From NCBI GenBank assembly GCA_032718475.1, contig JAUCBJ010000647.1:1-38250 (forward strand): a DNA stretch of 38,250 nt. Direction: 5' to 3'. Shown piece by piece: positions 1 through 9,686 of the stretch. The notes beneath the pieces were generated by a model. The model was given only the letters and a program-made list of their open reading frames with translations. It searched no databases and was not told the DNA's origin. A program made the position numbers and the translations under genes. The DNA is from Nemertoderma westbladi. Its lineage: Eukaryota > Xenacoelomorpha > Nemertodermatida > Nemertodermatidae. The stretch's first letter is position 1, and every line of letters starts with the position of its first letter.

Positions 1-2161
1 TTTCCTGTATTTGTTCCGTAACTGTTAGTATAGCATCTGTAGTCGTTATATGTTTTCGGAATCCGTGTTGTGCAGGGGAAAGTAAATCGAACTTGTTTAG
101 ATATGCCAGTAGTTGAGAGTTGATAACACGCTCGTATATTTTAGTGAAAAGCGGTAATATCGAAATGGGACGGTAATTATTTTTATCCGTGGGATCGCCA
201 GTTTTAAAAACTGGGATTATTTTTGCAATTTTAAGTAAATCTGGAAAAAAACCATTTATGACGGATAATTTAATTAAATGAGTTAAGTGGGGGGCTATCG
301 TATGAGCTGCTAATTTCACCAGGTAGACCGGAAATTCATCATATGTTGAAACGTGGTTGTCTATATCAAGTAAAAAATAGAGAATTTCGGTCTCACATGG
401 TTCTATTAAACAAAACGATTTGTAATTACAATTTTTTATGAAGCGTGTTGGATTTCTATTAGTTTTCGGAATTTGCTCAGCTAATTGGGGTCCAATGGTA
501 GAGAAATGTTTGTTTAGTATATTTGCAATGGATCTACTGTCAGTGGTTACGTTTCCAGGTGAGCCGGTATTAATTTTAACAGGGGCAGATAGTTTTTTTG
601 ATCTATGTAAAGCTAAATTTATTGTTTGCCATGTTTTTTTACTGTTGTTTTTATGTTTATCGAATTCCAGCTCATAATAATTTTTTTCCGCAATACGAAG
701 GGTTTTTGTTAATTGATTCCTATATGATTTGTACTCTGATAGTTTTGAGTCCGTAGGTTTTGACATTAGAGATGCATATAGTTTATTTTTTTTTATTACA
801 CATTTCACTAGACTATGCGTCATCCATGGTTTTTTTGGAATATATTTTTGTTTTGTTTCCTTTTTTGGCAAATGTTTTGAGCACAATGAGTCAAAATCTT
901 TATAAAAATTAGTAAATTTTTCTTTGTTTGGTATTGAGTCCATTTTATACGACCAATTGTTGGGATTTTGTAAATCAGAGATAAACCTTTCTTTGTTTAA
1001 TTTACTGTAATCATAAGTTAGTCGTTTTGTTTCAGTTGATGTCAAATAGCAATCGAAGTCATTAAATACAATAAAAGTTGCCAAGTGATCCGTGGTTCCC
1101 ATTTCTGATAGAAATACTCCGGCTGAAACGAATTTGTCAGTAATGTTAGTACAAATGTGGTCGATCAAAGTTTTAGAGTACAGAGTAATTCTAGTCGGCT
1201 GTTTTATAACCTGTTGGAAGCCGTAAGTGTTTAGTGTATTGTAGTAGTTGTTTGTGGTGCTGTTCAGTTTCATAGTATTAATGTTTGTATCACCTGTAAT
1301 TACAGTGTTTAGTTTAAGGTCCGTAATTTCATTAAGGAGTCTGTTGAGTTCATCGTTAAATTTAGATTCCGTGCAAGTATCCGGTCTGTATATAGTTCCT
1401 ACTAGTAATGGTTTTCGGTTTGTAGTGTTAGCTCCGCCTGGTTTCAGTAGAACCCAAGATGATTCACAACCATCCAGTTTAAAGTCCTGTACTGTATATT
1501 GTAGACCCTGTTTGACATATATAGCGGTTCCTCCCCTGTCTAGTCTACCGTATTTTCTGTTGTTTACTAGTGGACCGATGTAGCCGTCTAGTTTGACCAT
1601 GGTGAGGTCTGTTTCGTCGGTGAGAAAAGTTTCAGTGAATGTTAATATGTCAAACTGATTGTTCATTAGGTCCAAGTGATTTGTAGTGTCTTGTAAGTTT
1701 TTTCGAAGACTTCTGCAGTTTAAATGAAATACAGATAAAGACTTTTTACCATTTTCCGGCTGTTCGAGAAGAGTATTGTACGAATCATGATCAAAGTAGT
1801 CGGAGCTATTAATAGTGGAAATTACGTTTCTGTCCGGGTCTATTGAGTTGAAATGGTTGTTTGTTGATGAAAAATCAGTCCTGTCAGTGCTATCGTCACC
1901 GGTAGAAAAAATATCAGTATCAGTAGAGGGGGTGTTTGTAAAAGGGAACAGTTCTAAGTAGCAGTAAATACAGTAGGCTGAGATAGTGGACACGGACGAA
2001 TCTAAAACGGGCAAGTCAAGGCAGGTCCCACACTGGTAATGGTATAAATTATTACATAATAAGCACTTAAGTGTGTAATCATTACAGCAAACTACCGAGT
2101 AACAGAACGCACAGGAAAGGGGAGTGGACGAGTTGCCTCGGGGAGGGGTAGATCTGGGCAT
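1..2161 (-). CDS. LINE ORF2: PHD-like finger, AP-endonuclease and start of RT (runs off window)
   Basis: Read on the minus strand from the ATG at 2161-2159, the frame stays open for 720 codons to the window edge; the nearest upstream in-frame stop is at 2215-2213. Residues 17-67 form a C4HC3 pattern (C17-x2-C20, C33-x2-C36-x4-H41-x2-C44, C64-x2-C67), like a PHD finger. From about residue 140 an AP-type endonuclease follows: HLNCRS, FTETFL, GDTNIN (about 292), LIDHI and TTDHL (about 356). The RT begins near residue 650 with KIIPVFKTGD and NNYRPIS and is cut by the window edge. The endonuclease nicks target DNA and the RT copies the element RNA at the nick (family knowledge). The domain order fits CR1/Jockey/L2-like LINEs, but the clade cannot be fixed without the rest of the RT. 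The lack of stops suggests a young copy. Confidence 0.93.
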   Translation of the reverse strand, partial: MPRSTPPRGNSSTPLSCAFCYSVVCCNDYTLKCLLCNNLYHYQCGTCLDLPVLDSSVSTISAYCIYCYLELFPFTNTPSTDTDIFSTGDDSTDRTDFSSTNNHFNSIDPDRNVISTINSSDYFDHDSYNTLLEQPENGKKSLSVFHLNCRSLRKNLQDTTNHLDLMNNQFDILTFTETFLTDETDLTMVKLDGYIGPLVNNRKYGRLDRGGTAIYVKQGLQYTVQDFKLDGCESSWVLLKPGGANTTNRKPLLVGTIYRPDTCTESKFNDELNRLLNEITDLKLNTVITGDTNINTMKLNSTTNNYYNTLNTYGFQQVIKQPTRITLYSKTLIDHICTNITDKFVSAGVFLSEMGTTDHLATFIVFNDFDCYLTSTETKRLTYDYSKLNKERFISDLQNPNNWSYKMDSIPNKEKFTNFYKDFDSLCSKHLPKKETKQKYIPKKPWMTHSLVKCVIKKNKLYASLMSKPTDSKLSEYKSYRNQLTKTLRIAEKNYYELEFDKHKNNSKKTWQTINLALHRSKKLSAPVKINTGSPGNVTTDSRSIANILNKHFSTIGPQLAEQIPKTNRNPTRFIKNCNYKSFCLIEPCETEILYFLLDIDNHVSTYDEFPVYLVKLAAHTIAPHLTHLIKLSVINGFFPDLLKIAKIIPVFKTGDPTDKNNYRPISILPLFTKIYERVINSQLLAYLNKFDLLSPAQHGFRKHITTTDAILTVTEQIQE

Positions 2162-2915
2162 AAAATATGCAGGTATGCAGCTTGGGATTTGCGGGGGAAT
2201 AGGCCATAATAATTATTAAGATAGCACATTGATAACAATTAGCGGGAAATTTGAAAATAAACTTACCCTCAACAATTCCATTGCACGGGATTGTAAAGGT
2301 TACTATACTTATTTTGCAACATAATGATATGCTAAATATACAATATTATTATGATATAATATTGATTGCTACTTAATGCTAATATGCTGATATACTGAAG
2401 GTACCGGTATATCAGTATATAGTTTCCAATAATATGAAAATAGTCCGGATAGGCTATTTATCTAACAAAACACTAACCTAACTGGGCACTGGACATCTTC
2501 TATTAAAATAAAATATAATAGAAATATGAAGGGTCGCCGTAAAGGGCGACCACATATCGTCACGATATATAATTTGCAGTCTGCAGTCTTGGTAGCGGTT
2601 CACACAGTCTTACGATTACGATTAGGTTGAATCTTACTCCATACGTTACTAACGTAGTTTAAATAATTGGCTCACAAATTACAAAGTACCGGGTAGGCCT
2701 AATTAATACCAAATAAACGAAAATAAATGTAAAATTGTCTATCTTCTGAACTTGCTCAATGCTTACTAACGGACAAAGTACAGCTGTATTACAGTATTTG
2801 GCCAAGGATACGGTAAGCCGGTAGGTTCTTGTTTTCTATCAACTTACAGACTTCGGTACTCCAACTTAATTATGGACAGTTCTGTAGTGTAGTTAGTCGC
2901 TTGAGTCATGTTCTT
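2162..2915. other. AT-rich spacer between LINE ORF2 and ORF1 remnants
   Basis: About 750 bp with no convincing coding sequence. It holds a small hairpin near 2531-2552 (GGTCGCC paired with GGGCGACC) and several TACCGGTA-like words. The gap is longer than usual between LINE ORF1 and ORF2, so the two may come from one element with extra sequence between them or from two separate insertions. Confidence 0.5.
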
Positions 2916-3741
2916 CTAGGGGAGGTAACGAGTAGATACCGGAGTGTCCGGAGTCGAGCTGATCGAAGAGACATCAACATCGACAGTGGAGGTCTGCTTC
3001 TCCTTCGCGGTCTTCTTTCTCTTTGCAATGACTTTCTCGAGGTCCAGTAGGTTGGATTCGGATACGATGCGGATCGCGTCGGAGGCTTCGGTAATTTTAA
3101 CGAATATTGCACCTCGGAACGTGTAGTAGACATAGATTTTGCGATTCATCTTTAGCTGGGAAACGCGTTTGAGGAGAATGGAGCGACGTTTGGATAGGTG
3201 CTCGTAAATAGCCAGAGGATATTTCAGCTGCTTCCGTGCCCGGAGGACGGAAAGCTGATAATGGGACGTATAATACTAACGTATAATAATGGGACGCGGG
3301 CGAATGGAGTCGCGTTCGGTTTGGACGCTGCCGGGATCATCAGATTGGTGCGCGTGCTCAGCCGGCACCGGTAATCGCGGTTTCGGACGATGTTTGCCCA
3401 GTCGATGGAATACATCAACCATACTGAGCGACGATCCTAAATTCTTCAGAACCTCGTCAAATTTCTCCCTTTCTTCAGTCTGTCAGTGGAATTATCAGAT
3501 TCCGGCAACCCGAATAACAGAGCGTTGTGGCGATTCATGTACTGTTCCAAGTCATCATTCTCTTGGATAAGATTTATGTTCAGTTGGTTTACTGCGTTTA
3601 ATTTGCTCACCAATCGCTCAACGTATTCATTTGCACTCTGGATTTCGAACAATGCGGATTTGATTTCCTCCCGTAGGTCAGCCTGGGAGGCTTTTAGGTC
3701 GGCCAGGTCAGCAGGTTGTCTAGGATTTGTTGCCCCACGCT
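2916..3741 (-). pseudogene. Decayed LINE ORF1 (coiled coil plus FP-like nucleic-acid-binding domain)
   Basis: Minus-strand coding traces in shifting frames. Near 3741-3560 lies a heptad-rich coiled coil (QADLREEIKSALFEIQSANE), followed by a basic stretch ending RHNALLFGLPES, typical of LINE ORF1 proteins. A frameshift near 3460-3480 leads to a segment with FHRLGK and RPRPIII. Another frame then has a segment with HLSKRRSILLKR and MNRKIYVYYTFRGAIFVKI, resembling the C-terminal part of the FP/ORF1 domain (family knowledge: an RNA-binding chaperone packaging element RNA), and ends at 2916. At least two frame breaks make it non-functional. A hAT-type element interrupts its 5' end. A plausible native start (MPPTQTWG) lies beyond that element at 4920-4918 on the minus strand, but the frames do not match exactly, so another indel must exist. 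Confidence 0.72.
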
Positions 3742-4888
3742 CAGGGATGGCAAAAACCATGGTTTTTTGAAAAAAAAATTTTGGTTTTGGTTTTATTGTT
3801 TGGTTTTTTATGGTTTTTTTCGGTTTTTTATGGTTTTTTATGGTTTTTCTGTGGTTTAATTAAATCCAATACAGCAATACATACAAACAGACAAATGTAG
3901 GGCCTACATACAACAGTCTGACAGTACAACCCTTGCGCTTGCCCAATAGAACAAAATACTGGAATAACTGATAAGGCCACATACAGATGCTGGCTGGCTG
4001 GTTTGAAGCGTTTCTTCTGCTGTTCTGTTCTCAGGTTCTGTCCTTACTCTCATCCAACCCATCAGCCCATGCAGCCATGTCAGCATGTGACAAAATACTA
4101 ACAACATACAACGTAAAAATACATACCAACGTCCAGACGTCTGCACTGCTCCACTGCACGCCAGGCTGCAAACCACCACTGAACCGCGAACAACGCCTGC
4201 GCACAATTCAGCAATTTTTCAGCCGCGCAATACTGCAATATTGGACAATATACCGCGCATTCACCGAAAAAAAACGCGCACACCACATTTTAACAATGTA
4301 AACGAGAAACATACGCCAGCGAAGCGAGCAAAACCTTTTCATTAACATTGCAAAATGAACAGATGAAAAAGAAACGCGAGCAAAACTCAAAGTGAGAGAA
4401 ATTTTTTCATTCTACATAGGCCTATGCAGATATGTAACAGTGCAAAATGAAAAAGAAACGCAAGCAAAACTCAAAGTAACAGCTGAACAGTGCAAAATGA
4501 TACGATAAAGAAACGCGAACAAAACTCAAAGTGAGCGAAATTTTTTCCTTCTAACAGCAGAACAGTGCAAAATGAAAAAGAAACGAGAGCAAAACTCAAA
4601 GTGAGTGAAATTTTTTCATTCTACATATGTAAGAGTCAGACAGCTGGACAGTGCAAAATGAAAAAGAAACGCAAGCAAAACTCAAAGTGTTCGAAATTTT
4701 TTCATTCTAACAGTGCAAAATGAAAAAGAAACGCGACTACCAGTCTGCTTTATATTATTTCCAGCGTTAATTGTAAAATTTTATGAAAAACCATAAAAAA
4801 CCAATTTTTTCGCCTTTTTTTAAAAGTTGGTTAAACCAAAAAACCATAAAAAACCAATGGTGAGAAAAACCATTGGTTGCCAACCCTG
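3742..4888. mobile_element. Non-autonomous hAT-type DNA transposon
   Basis: The ends are imperfect inverted repeats beginning CAGGG(A/T)TGGCAA and followed by CCATGGTTTTT-like sequence. The element is flanked by a perfect 8-bp target duplication, cccacgct, at 3734-3741 and 4889-4896. CAGGG termini with 8-bp duplications are the hAT signature (family knowledge). No transposase ORF is present in the 1,147 bp. Subterminal arrays of GGTTTTTTAT (left) and its complement (right) look like multiplied transposase-binding sites, an inference. It is inserted in LINE ORF1 and so is younger than that LINE. Confidence 0.92.
4345..4735. repeat. Irregular tandem repeat inside the hAT-type element
   Basis: About six copies of a unit built on GTGCAAAATGAAAAAGAAAC followed by GCAAAACTCAAAGTGAG and GAAATTTTTTCATTCTA, with spacing varying from about 55 to 105 bp because of different inserts between copies. 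It fills much of the element interior. Internal minisatellites are common in non-autonomous DNA elements. Confidence 0.8.
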
Positions 4889-4896
4889 CCCACGCT

Positions 4897-5195
4897 ACCC
4901 CATGTCTGAGTAGGCGGCATGTTGCTGTGTTGCGTTCTGCCGTCAGCCGTTAGGCAGTGCAGCAGAGGTAAATACAGTTTGTAGGCTGGGGCCTGGTGGG
5001 CTGGGCAGAATGTTGATCCGATACTTCAGTTCAGTTTCAGTACTTCAGTTCCTGGCCTAATCCCTGTGCCCTGTCTGCTGCTACCGGTAGTACATGCTTA
5101 TTGCAGATTTGGTTTCGAGTTTAAGTAATTAATCCTCTACATCATACCTGCCTGCATACTGTGGGGTGGCCTACTTCTGTACTTGCAGAACTTTA
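4897..5195. other. Flank of the hAT insertion, no gene seen
   Basis: Contains the possible start of the broken LINE ORF1 (ATG at 4920-4918, minus strand). The rest is probably 5' untranslated LINE or host sequence. Nothing else recognisable. Confidence 0.4.
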
Positions 5196-5746
5196 ATACT
5201 GTAATATAATAACACAATTCCATGCAGATACTGTAATATCCACGAAGTAAGAAAAATGGTTATACATATACGTACGTATATAACCATCCACAGGTTAGTT
5301 ATAACACAATTACACCCACATAATAGCCACGAAGCTGGCCTATGCTGCTATGTGAAGAATACCAGACTTTCTGCCGTGATATTTCACTTTGCAGTTACCC
5401 CCCATGTGAAGAATACCAGGTTTTCACCAAAAACACAGGTTACAGAAGGGTTGAATATAACCAAAACAATAAACGAATTAGTATATGTACAGGTTATAAG
5501 ACAGAAATAAACGCTATAAAACACTTAAATGTCAAAGATAAATTATAAAAAATAAACAATCTTCACAAATAAAATTCCAATAAAAAGTCGATCGAAAAGT
5601 GAAATACTGGTATTCTTCACATATGGGCGCTATAAAACACTTAATAAAGATAAATTTAAAAACTTATCATGGGCATTCTTCACATGGGCGACGAAGCCAA
5701 TTAGCTTGGTTAATTACCTGCGTGGAATTGTGTTATTACAGTATTA
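5196..5746. mobile_element. MITE-like inverted-repeat element with internal TGTGAAGAATACCAG repeats
   Basis: The left end AATACTGTAATA...AACACAATTCCATGCAG is inverted at the right end (5717-5746), giving imperfect inverted repeats of about 30 bp. Inside, TGTGAAGAATACCAG occurs twice on the plus strand (near 5351 and 5405), with inverted counterparts at about 5611 (GGTATTCTTCACA) and 5672 (a shorter CATTCTTCACA version). No coding capacity. A target duplication is not clear, so the superfamily is not assigned. Confidence 0.55.
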
Positions 5747-6440
5747 TACTGTTTGTATTAAAGTCTCTTTCTTATTGAAAGTAGTTGATTCAATATCCAA
5801 TATTTATTGGCTTATGTACAGTAGTTAAGCGGCTCTCTAGTTACGTAATAAATATTCGAGAACACTAAATTATTTAACATTGAGTAAGGCAGCATCCGGA
5901 GTTTAAGAGTCCAGTAATTAGAATTACAGTAACTATGGAAGCAATATAGTAAAATACTACAGTTCAATTTATTTTGTATCACTATATCGCTCATTATTTT
6001 ATTAAAGAATTTAGCAACAAAAAGTACTAATTTAAGAATAAAATTACGTATTTCATGGGGAAAAACGTTGAAAATTTTTTTTCAATATTCTCTCGACCCA
6101 TTATTAACTTAATACATATTTTACTTGTTAATAATCTACTTTCAAAGTTCCTGTTTTTACTATTTTTCAATCAAATTCTATGTATTCTGTAATACGTATA
6201 CTTATTTTAATTCTGTGCGTCGCATATACTGTACCTCCTGTACAGTAATTTATAATAAATCACGTGTATACGTATAGGCCTACTACAATAAAAGTGACAT
6301 TAAATTAACTTTTCAGTTTAAAATATATCAGTTACGTAGGTACAGTTTAAAAGAAAATCAATTTATACAAAAAAACACTGTTAGGCCTATAAAATAATTA
6401 GTTACTGTATGTAGTTCAATAAAATACAATGTTTGTTATC
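5747..6440. other. AT-rich stretch, no gene seen
   Basis: About 700 bp of AT-rich sequence with short words such as TAGGCCTA and no coding signal. Its right end abuts the piggyBac-like element and may be the 3' flank of the LINE fragment that element split. Confidence 0.4.
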
Positions 6441-6444
6441 TTAC

Positions 6445-7279
6445 CCCTATTCCACCTGGGCTCTTTTGTCCGAGATTCCACCTGGGGTTGGGCATAATAT
6501 GCCCAACAGTTTATTATACACTAAAAAGTAATGATAATTTTACCAAAACTTTCAAAATTTTCGCAGGTTTAAAGAAAAATGTTCTGAGTTTTATATATTC
6601 ATAATTTAAAATAATATATCCATATAAATTAACTATCATGAAGATAACCCATTATAGTAAAAAGATGAGTTAATACTATACATACTCCTCCCAACACCAC
6701 TGTCTGCCTAACTCTGCCAGACATCCCAAGTGAAAATTTTGCTTGCAGGGGTGCTGTTATTGAATAGATTTATTCACCTCTGTTTATGTCTGCTGTATTA
6801 CATTAGGAATATACTGGGTTCAATGGTGGTTGTTGTTTTATCCTAATAGACTTATTGCTTGCTTATCTGTCAGTTTATTATTTTGTTATTAAAAAATAAT
6901 GTGATTGATGTGTACTAATCCAAGCAGTAGACAATCTCGTGTTTGAATTTATCTTTACAACCCAGCCAAGTGAATGTCCTGGACCGTAATTGGTTGCATT
7001 CTAGCTTGTTGGCCAGGGGAACTATCCAACCAGGGATTATCTTTTCTACCAGTTAGGCTAATAAAGATATTATAATAAAAAAATGTGACTATGATATGAA
7101 AAACACACCATAGCACAAAAAGTATAAATGATGAAAAAAATATTTTGTTACCATCAGAAAGCCAATTAAATTCTAGGAAAAGTCAATGAATTTCATAATA
7201 ATACATAAAAATCATCATCATGAATTTCTAAAAATAAACAGTGTTGGGCAGATTCTGCCCAACCCCAGGTGGAATAGGG
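6445..7279. mobile_element. Non-autonomous piggyBac-like element
   Basis: The termini read CCCTATTCCACCTGGG at the left and its inverted form at the right. The right flank is TTAA (7280-7283) and the left flank TTAC (6441-6444), one base off TTAA. CCC...GGG ends with a TTAA target duplication are the piggyBac signature (family knowledge). Just inside each end is a palindrome: GTTGGGCATAATATGCCCAAC at the left (about 6493-6513) and GTTGGGCAGATTCTGCCCAAC at the right (about 7243-7263). The left end has the TTCCACCTGGG motif twice, about 30 bp apart. No transposase ORF in 835 bp. Confidence 0.82.
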
Positions 7280-7283
7280 TTAA

Positions 7284-7766
7284 TTAATAATCATAATAAA
7301 TGTATTCATTTGAATTTTCAGTTAGCAGCTGCTGTATGTAGTAGTCTTTGCGGTTGTGTTTGAACTTATAAAGTTTTCACGTTCGTTAAGCTTTGAGGCA
7401 GTTCGTTCCAAATTTTTGGGACCAAGTAAGTGAACACTTTCTTGCCGCAAACTGTCGTACAATGGGGGAGCACAGCTGATTACTCAGTAGAACGCAGTGA
7501 GTGTGTTTGACAACGAATGGTAACGAAGTCTGACATGTAAACGGGGGATATGTTGTTAACAATTTTGAGAATATGTGATGCTATAACTGCCTTTATTCTT
7601 TCGTTTAGAGGGAGCTAATTTATTTATTTGAAGTGTTGGATTCCGATATGTTCACGAGGACCGTAACCAAGGCAATTCTAACACATTTCCTCTGCAGTGC
7701 TTCCAATTGCTTACGAAGGCGTTGAGTTATGCTGTAAAACCAAGTAGATGCGGCGTAATTTAAGTT
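7284..7766 (-). pseudogene. LINE 3' fragment (C-terminus of RT ORF)
   Basis: Minus-strand translation in two frames gives the typical tail of LINE ORF2: YAASTWFYSITQRLRKQLEA and RKCVRIAL, then a frameshift, INERIKAVIASHILKI-like sequence with internal stops, and KVFTYLVPKIWNELPQSL. The reading ends at a TAA overlapping the TTAA used by the piggyBac-like element. The LINE is 5'-truncated at about 7766, exactly where it cuts exon 2 of the secreted-protein gene copy. So it is a 5'-truncated insertion that inactivated that copy. It may belong to the same family as the LINE at 1-2161; the fragments do not overlap, so this cannot be tested here. Confidence 0.85.
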
Positions 7767-8224
7767 CTGCTTTGTCGCAATATTGTCGGTAATCTGGCAG
7801 GATTCCCGCCATTCCCACTACGCCGTCATATACTGTGATATCTCCTTTTTTCAAACTCTGCGTAAAAAAATATACATTTTAGTGCATAAAGTATTATTAT
7901 GATTTTATCACAGAATTTACTTAAATGTAAATTAATGACATGTTCTTTACCATTCTTTAACAACAGATTTCCGACCTGGACAATTCCGACCTATCAAAGT
8001 TAAAGTAGGAAATTTATTTTGGTATATTTGGCTCACTCTTTTCCTGTGGCATCATGTGTACCGTTTCATGCAAAAGACATGTAGGCTACTGTATGTACGT
8101 TACATACCCAGCAAAAATCGCAAAGATCTCCTCTATCTTTGACATCTCCATCCAACATTGTCCTTTTGCAACGCAAACTGAATCCAACTACAACAAATAA
8201 CGCAAATACCAACAATTTCAACAT
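7764..8224 (-). pseudogene. Truncated copy of two-exon secreted cysteine-rich protein gene
   Basis: Exon 1 is 8224-8108: 39 codons from MLKLLVF, with a hydrophobic signal peptide, ending in TGG directly before a GTATGT donor. After a 250-bp intron, the acceptor ...TTTTACGCAG precedes exon 2 at 7857, in frame. Exon 2 matches the intact copy at 31043 for about 94 bases, then runs into the LINE fragment at about 7764. The last cysteines (C74 to C91 of the intact copy) are therefore lost. The shared exon parts differ at about five positions in 211 bp, so the duplication is recent. No in-frame stop was seen before the LINE. Confidence 0.75.
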
Positions 8225-8278
8225 TTTTGACAGAAATGTTACGTATTTATTATTAACCAAAAAATATTTAAAAACAAA

Positions 8279-8406
8279 GGCCTATAGGTCTACTGTACCT
8301 TAGTTAAATCGGCCTATAGGTCTACTGTACCTTAGTTAAATCGGCCTATAGGTCTACTGTACCTTAGTTAAATCCGCCTATAGGTCTACTGTACATTAGT
8401 TAAATC
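8279..8406. repeat. 32-bp tandem repeat, four copies
   Basis: Four head-to-tail copies of a 32-bp unit starting GGCCTATAGGTCTACTGTAC. The first three are identical and the last has two changes. A single unit-like piece (GGCCTACTGTATCTTAG) is present at the matching place near the intact gene copy (about 33128), so the array expanded locally after the duplication. Confidence 0.93.
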
Positions 8407-8475
8407 GGTTTTCTATTGGTGCTACATTGCCGCTGCATTATATAAACATGTATATGCTGTGCCGGCTTGTGGACG

Positions 8476-8685
8476 AAATGCGCCGCCACAATATGGGGAT
8501 TTTCAAGCTTATATATTCTCGTAGCAGCCTTCCGGTCGCCTCCGGCTTCGGGCGACTGTTTGTTTGCTTTTTTAAATCAGAGTTTGACTCCTTCCCGCAA
8601 TAATTGTTTTGCATCGCGGTTTTATTATTTCTGTAATAAGCCTTTCTATTAAAAACATAGTCAATCGGACGCGTCACGCCTCCAA
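8476..8685. promoter_or_regulatory. 210-bp block identical upstream of both secreted-protein gene copies (copy A)
   Basis: Every base matches 33289-33498 by eye, while the sequence on both sides and the exons carry differences. It lies 250-460 bp upstream of exon 1 on the minus strand. It contains GCGCCGCC, GCATCGCGG, GACGCGTCACGCC and a TATATATT stretch. It could be a promoter, an upstream exon or simply part of a young duplication. Function is an inference. Confidence 0.4.
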
Positions 8686-8861
8686 ATGATAACATACTGT
8701 AGGATCCTATGAGAACAGAACCGACGTCCGTGTATCACGCGGAAGAGTTAAAATTATGAAGTCCGTGAAGGTTACCTCAACACAAGTGGATATGTGAAAG
8801 ATAATTACTAATGTATGTAGTCTGGGAGCACTTTATGTATCGCTTTAAAAAATCGCTTTAA

Positions 8862-9504
8862 GGTAGGGGTACACCATTTTGGTAGAAAATATGTCGAAAT
8901 TATTTTCATGATCTATTATAATGCACGATTAAATGGTGTTTCCAAATCTGAAAACCGCTATTTAATAGCTCTTTTAGATTTCAAGTTAGAAAAATTTCCA
9001 TTTAGGGAGACCTATTAAATTACTACAGTATTACTACTAGGCGTACTGTATGTATAATAAAAGTTCGATTATCTCTAAATATTTTTTTTATGAAATTGTC
9101 AACTTCAAAACCCTATTACTTCTACAATTTTTGAGCAATTAGTCTGAAAATATCTGTGGGTGTCTAAGACTGTCGGCATAAAACTACTGTATCAGACATT
9201 TTTGCGAACTATTTTGTTAATAAATTTAATTCTATATTTATAGCAAACAAATAATATACCTAAAAAATCAGCATAAATTTGCAGCGCCATCTAGCGGTGC
9301 AGAATTATTTTCACAAAATTTTGCTTGATAGTTATGTTGCCGCATTCTTTGATCTATCATATAAAATAAATAAAATTTTTCTGACCTGTCAAGTAGAATA
9401 GCATCTTAGGTACCTATTTTCCAAATTATAGCCACATCCAAAAAATTTTAAACGCTGAAGAGTGATAAATCGAAGAGTGACCCCCCCCCCCCCCCCCCCC
9501 CCCC
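8862..9504. mobile_element. PIF/Harbinger-like non-autonomous insertion with TAA target duplication
   Basis: A 643-bp insertion from GGTAGGGGTACACC to a run of 24 C at 9481-9504, flanked by TAA at 8859-8861 and 9505-9507. Two related sequences at about 33690 and 34770 carry the uninterrupted GCTTTAAATACTG, so the empty site proves insertion with a 3-bp duplication. TWA target sites and G-rich ends fit PIF/Harbinger (family knowledge), although the inverted repeat is weak. No ORF. The interior contains GCGCCATCTAGCGGTGC. Confidence 0.75.
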
Positions 9505-9685
9505 TAAATACTGTATGAAGAATATTGCTTTAAAAATATTATAGGAGCTTTTAATGTATAGGCAATCATCAATGCTGTAATATGCGCCGTCACGCGGTCA
9601 GACGGTAGACAATCTGATGTAGCAGGGTAGGGGCCGCAGTAGCCTAAACTGCTTACTGCGGGATGACGAGTACTCAAGTAACGGA
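9505..9685. repeat. Local duplicated segment (copy A)
   Basis: Begins TAAATACTGTATGAAG and includes GCGCCGTCACGCGGTCAGAC and GGGATGACGAGTACTCAAG. Strongly similar to 33700-33837 and 34780-34955, and more distantly to 36220-36350. Together with 8745-8861 it forms one unit split by the PIF/Harbinger-like insertion. It ends where BEL-1 starts. Confidence 0.8.
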
Positions 9686-9686
9686 A

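Noticed and set aside
2829-3770. Several plus-strand frames of 60-94 codons
   Set aside because: They are antisense to the LINE ORF1 remnant, which has clear family motifs on the minus strand.
8279-8406. Possible CRISPR array
   Set aside because: The 32-bp units are directly adjacent with no unique spacers: a simple tandem repeat in animal DNA.
8438-8695. 85-codon minus frame conserved in the duplicated block (also 33251-33490)
   Set aside because: The conservation is at DNA level in an identical block, so coding cannot be separated from simple duplication. Kept as an upstream block, not as a gene.
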